Assembly (NCBI GenBank): GCA_014376885.1
Contig: JACMQR010000330.1
Coordinates: 1-7,126 of the forward strand
Direction of reading: 5' to 3'
DNA: 7,126 nucleotides
DNA from: Polaromonas sp.
GTDB lineage: Bacteria > Pseudomonadota > Gammaproteobacteria > Burkholderiales > Burkholderiaceae_C
Of the stretch, positions 5,583-7,126 are shown piece by piece. The notes below the pieces were generated by a model that did not search any database, had not been told where the DNA came from, and saw only the letters and a list, made by a program, of their open reading frames with translations. The position numbers were made by a program, and so were the translations under genes. Position 1 is the first letter of the stretch. The number at the start of each line of letters is the position of its first letter.

Positions 5583-7126
5583 TTAGCGCTTGGCTACCTT
5601 GAACATGTAGTTGGTGTCAAACGACGGGCCGAGCTTCAGGCCCTCCAGATTGCTCCGGTAGGCCGCCACCTCGGTCTGCTGGTACAGCATGATGAACGGG
5701 CTGGTCTTGCGGAACTCGGCCTGCAGCTCGTCGTACATTGCCCGGCGCTTGCCCGTGTCGCGCTCCAGCACGGCGGCGTCCGATTTGGCCGTCAGCTCGG
5801 GAATCGCCCAGGCGTTGCGCCAGGCCAGCGGCTTGGCCTTGGCGTCGTCCGCATTGTCGGGGTTGCGGGTGAAGGTGTCGGCATTGGTGTGCGGGTCCCA
5901 GTAGTCGGCGCCCCACTGGCCGATGTACATGTCGTGGGTGCGGGCGCGGTACTTGGTCAGCACCTGCTTGCCGTCGCCGGGAATGATCTCGATGTCGATG
6001 CCGGCGCGCTTGGCGGTTTGCTGGAAGGCCTCGGTGATGCCCTGCACCGGCTGCACGGTGCGCATGTCAATCGTCACCTTGAAGCCATTGGGCAGGCCGG
6101 CCTTGGCCAGCAGCGCCTTGGCCCGGGCCACGTCGAGCTTGTAGGGCCGGTCCTGGCTGGCACCCAGCAGGCCGGCCGGCATGAAGTTCTGGTTGACGAC
6201 GCCGATGTTCTTGATCAAGGTGTCGCCAATGGCCGAATAGTCGACCAGCCACTTCAAGGCTTCCCGCACCTCGGGCTTGGCCAGGTTCGGGTTCTTCTGG
6301 TTCAGGCTGATGTAGTACACCGTGCCCTTGGGGGCGGATGTGAGCAAGATGCTCTTGTTCGTTCCCAGCGCGGCAAGGTCCTGCGGGCTCAGGTTGCGGG
6401 CAATGTCGATGTCGCCTTTTTCCAGCAGCAGGCGCTGCGTGGCCGCTTCCTTGACATGGCGGTAGATCACCCGGGCCAGCCTGGACTTGTCGCCGTGGTA
6501 GCTGTCGTTGCGCTCCAGCGCAATGATCTCGTTGGCGCGCCATTCGCGCAGTTTCAGCGGGCCGGAGCCGGCGTAGTTGGTTTTCAGCCAGCCGTAGCCC
6601 CAGTCGCCGTTTTGCTCCTTGGACAGCAGCAGCTTTTGGTCCACGATGCCGCCGATGTTGGCGCTCAGGCAGTTCAGCACAAATGTCGGCGCAAAGGCCT
6701 TGCCGGTTTCAATCGTCAGGCTCAAGGGGCCGGTGGCCTTGATCTTGTCCTTCACGTTGTCCTTGCTCAAGCCAAACTGCGTCAGGATGAAGGCCGGCGA
6801 CTTGTCCAGGCTCACCGCGCGGTGCAGCGAGTAGGCCACCTCGACGGCGGTCAAGGGGTTGCCCGAGGCAAACTTCAGCCCGGGTTTGAGCTCGAAAGTG
6901 TAAGTCTTGCCGTCCGGTGAAACGGTCCATGACTTGGCCACATCGCCGACCAGCCTGGACGGCTCGTTCACGTCCAGCCGCACCAGCCGGTCATAGGTGT
7001 TGCCCATGATCTCGCCAGCCGACAGCTCGAACGCCTCGGCCGGGTCCATGGTGATGATGTCGTCGAACGCGAAGGCAATCACCAGCGTGTCCTTGGGCGT
7101 GGCGGCCAGCGCGGCCGCGCCATGGC
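5583..7126 (-). CDS. Periplasmic substrate-binding protein of a peptide-type ABC importer (5' end outside window)
   Basis: Extracytoplasmic solute-binding protein of family 5 (SBP_bac_5; DppA/OppA/NikA type), which captures the solute and delivers it to the two permeases encoded downstream. The window shows 513 residues plus the stop (TAA, 5585-5583); the start lies beyond 7126. The first visible residues, HGAAALAATPKD, look like the end of a Sec signal peptide with an Ala-rich cleavage site, so probably only the start codon and most of the signal peptide are missing. Counting from that H, residues 60-96 match the family hallmark block (AKSW, SPDGKTYTFELKPGLKF, then LTAVEV where many members have AEDV). 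Later family landmarks are GSGPLKLREW, NDSYHG, YYISLNQ, a VREAL segment and WGADYWDP near the C-terminus. There is no lipobox in the visible part. Total length would be near the usual 520-540 residues. It is the first gene of the transporter operon within the window. The family is clear. The substrate (peptide, glutathione, opine or other) cannot be read from the sequence. Confidence 0.93.
   Translation of the reverse strand, partial: HGAAALAATPKDTLVIAFAFDDIITMDPAEAFELSAGEIMGNTYDRLVRLDVNEPSRLVGDVAKSWTVSPDGKTYTFELKPGLKFASGNPLTAVEVAYSLHRAVSLDKSPAFILTQFGLSKDNVKDKIKATGPLSLTIETGKAFAPTFVLNCLSANIGGIVDQKLLLSKEQNGDWGYGWLKTNYAGSGPLKLREWRANEIIALERNDSYHGDKSRLARVIYRHVKEAATQRLLLEKGDIDIARNLSPQDLAALGTNKSILLTSAPKGTVYYISLNQKNPNLAKPEVREALKWLVDYSAIGDTLIKNIGVVNQNFMPAGLLGASQDRPYKLDVARAKALLAKAGLPNGFKVTIDMRTVQPVQGITEAFQQTAKRAGIDIEIIPGDGKQVLTKYRARTHDMYIGQWGADYWDPHTNADTFTRNPDNADDAKAKPLAWRNAWAIPELTAKSDAAVLERDTGKRRAMYDELQAEFRKTSPFIMLYQQTEVAAYRSNLEGLKLGPSFDTNYMFKVAKR

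Noticed and set aside
5568..6920. 450-codon open frame on the plus strand opposite the binding-protein gene
   Set aside because: It is a mirror of the high-GC codon pattern of the minus-strand gene; the translation is repetitive Val/Gly/Leu/Gln-rich without domain motifs, and the opposite strand encodes a clear SBP_bac_5 protein.

Overview
The window is ordinary-looking, GC-rich bacterial chromosome. Every supportable gene lies on the minus strand, so transcription runs from high to low coordinates. The base composition, the thioesterase subfamily and an AT-rich ATAGC/GCTAT hairpin in the one sizeable gap suggest a betaproteobacterium of the order Burkholderiales, probably Comamonadaceae (Polaromonas/Rhodoferax/Acidovorax-like). 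This placement rests on pattern recognition, not on a search.

Layout in transcription order: (1) 7126-1954 is a complete five-component peptide/nickel-family (Dpp/Opp type) ABC importer operon. It encodes a periplasmic substrate-binding protein (its N-terminus runs off the window), a DppB-type permease, a DppC-type permease and two separate ATPases. Eight bases separate the binding protein from the first permease. The other three junctions are 4-base start/stop overlaps (ATGA, ATGA, GTGA), so the five genes almost certainly form one translationally coupled unit. (2) 1953-1693 is a non-coding gap with an AT-rich hairpin and GC-rich palindromes. (3) 1692-332 holds a hotdog-fold acyl-CoA thioesterase whose stop overlaps (ATGA) the start of an EamA-type exporter. 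(4) 232-1 holds the N-terminal part of a small predicted membrane protein with a good ribosome-binding site.

Functionally, the operon would capture a peptide or similar small solute in the periplasm and import it with ATP. Neither the binding protein nor the context fixes the substrate. The thioesterase and exporter form a second transcription unit; their link to the importer is only adjacency and shared orientation. I see no RNA gene, mobile element, CRISPR array or obvious novel system. The points worth a second look are small: shortened C-termini on both ATPases, a TTG start on the first permease, an uncertain thioesterase start in a palindrome-rich leader, and the AT-rich intergenic hairpin.
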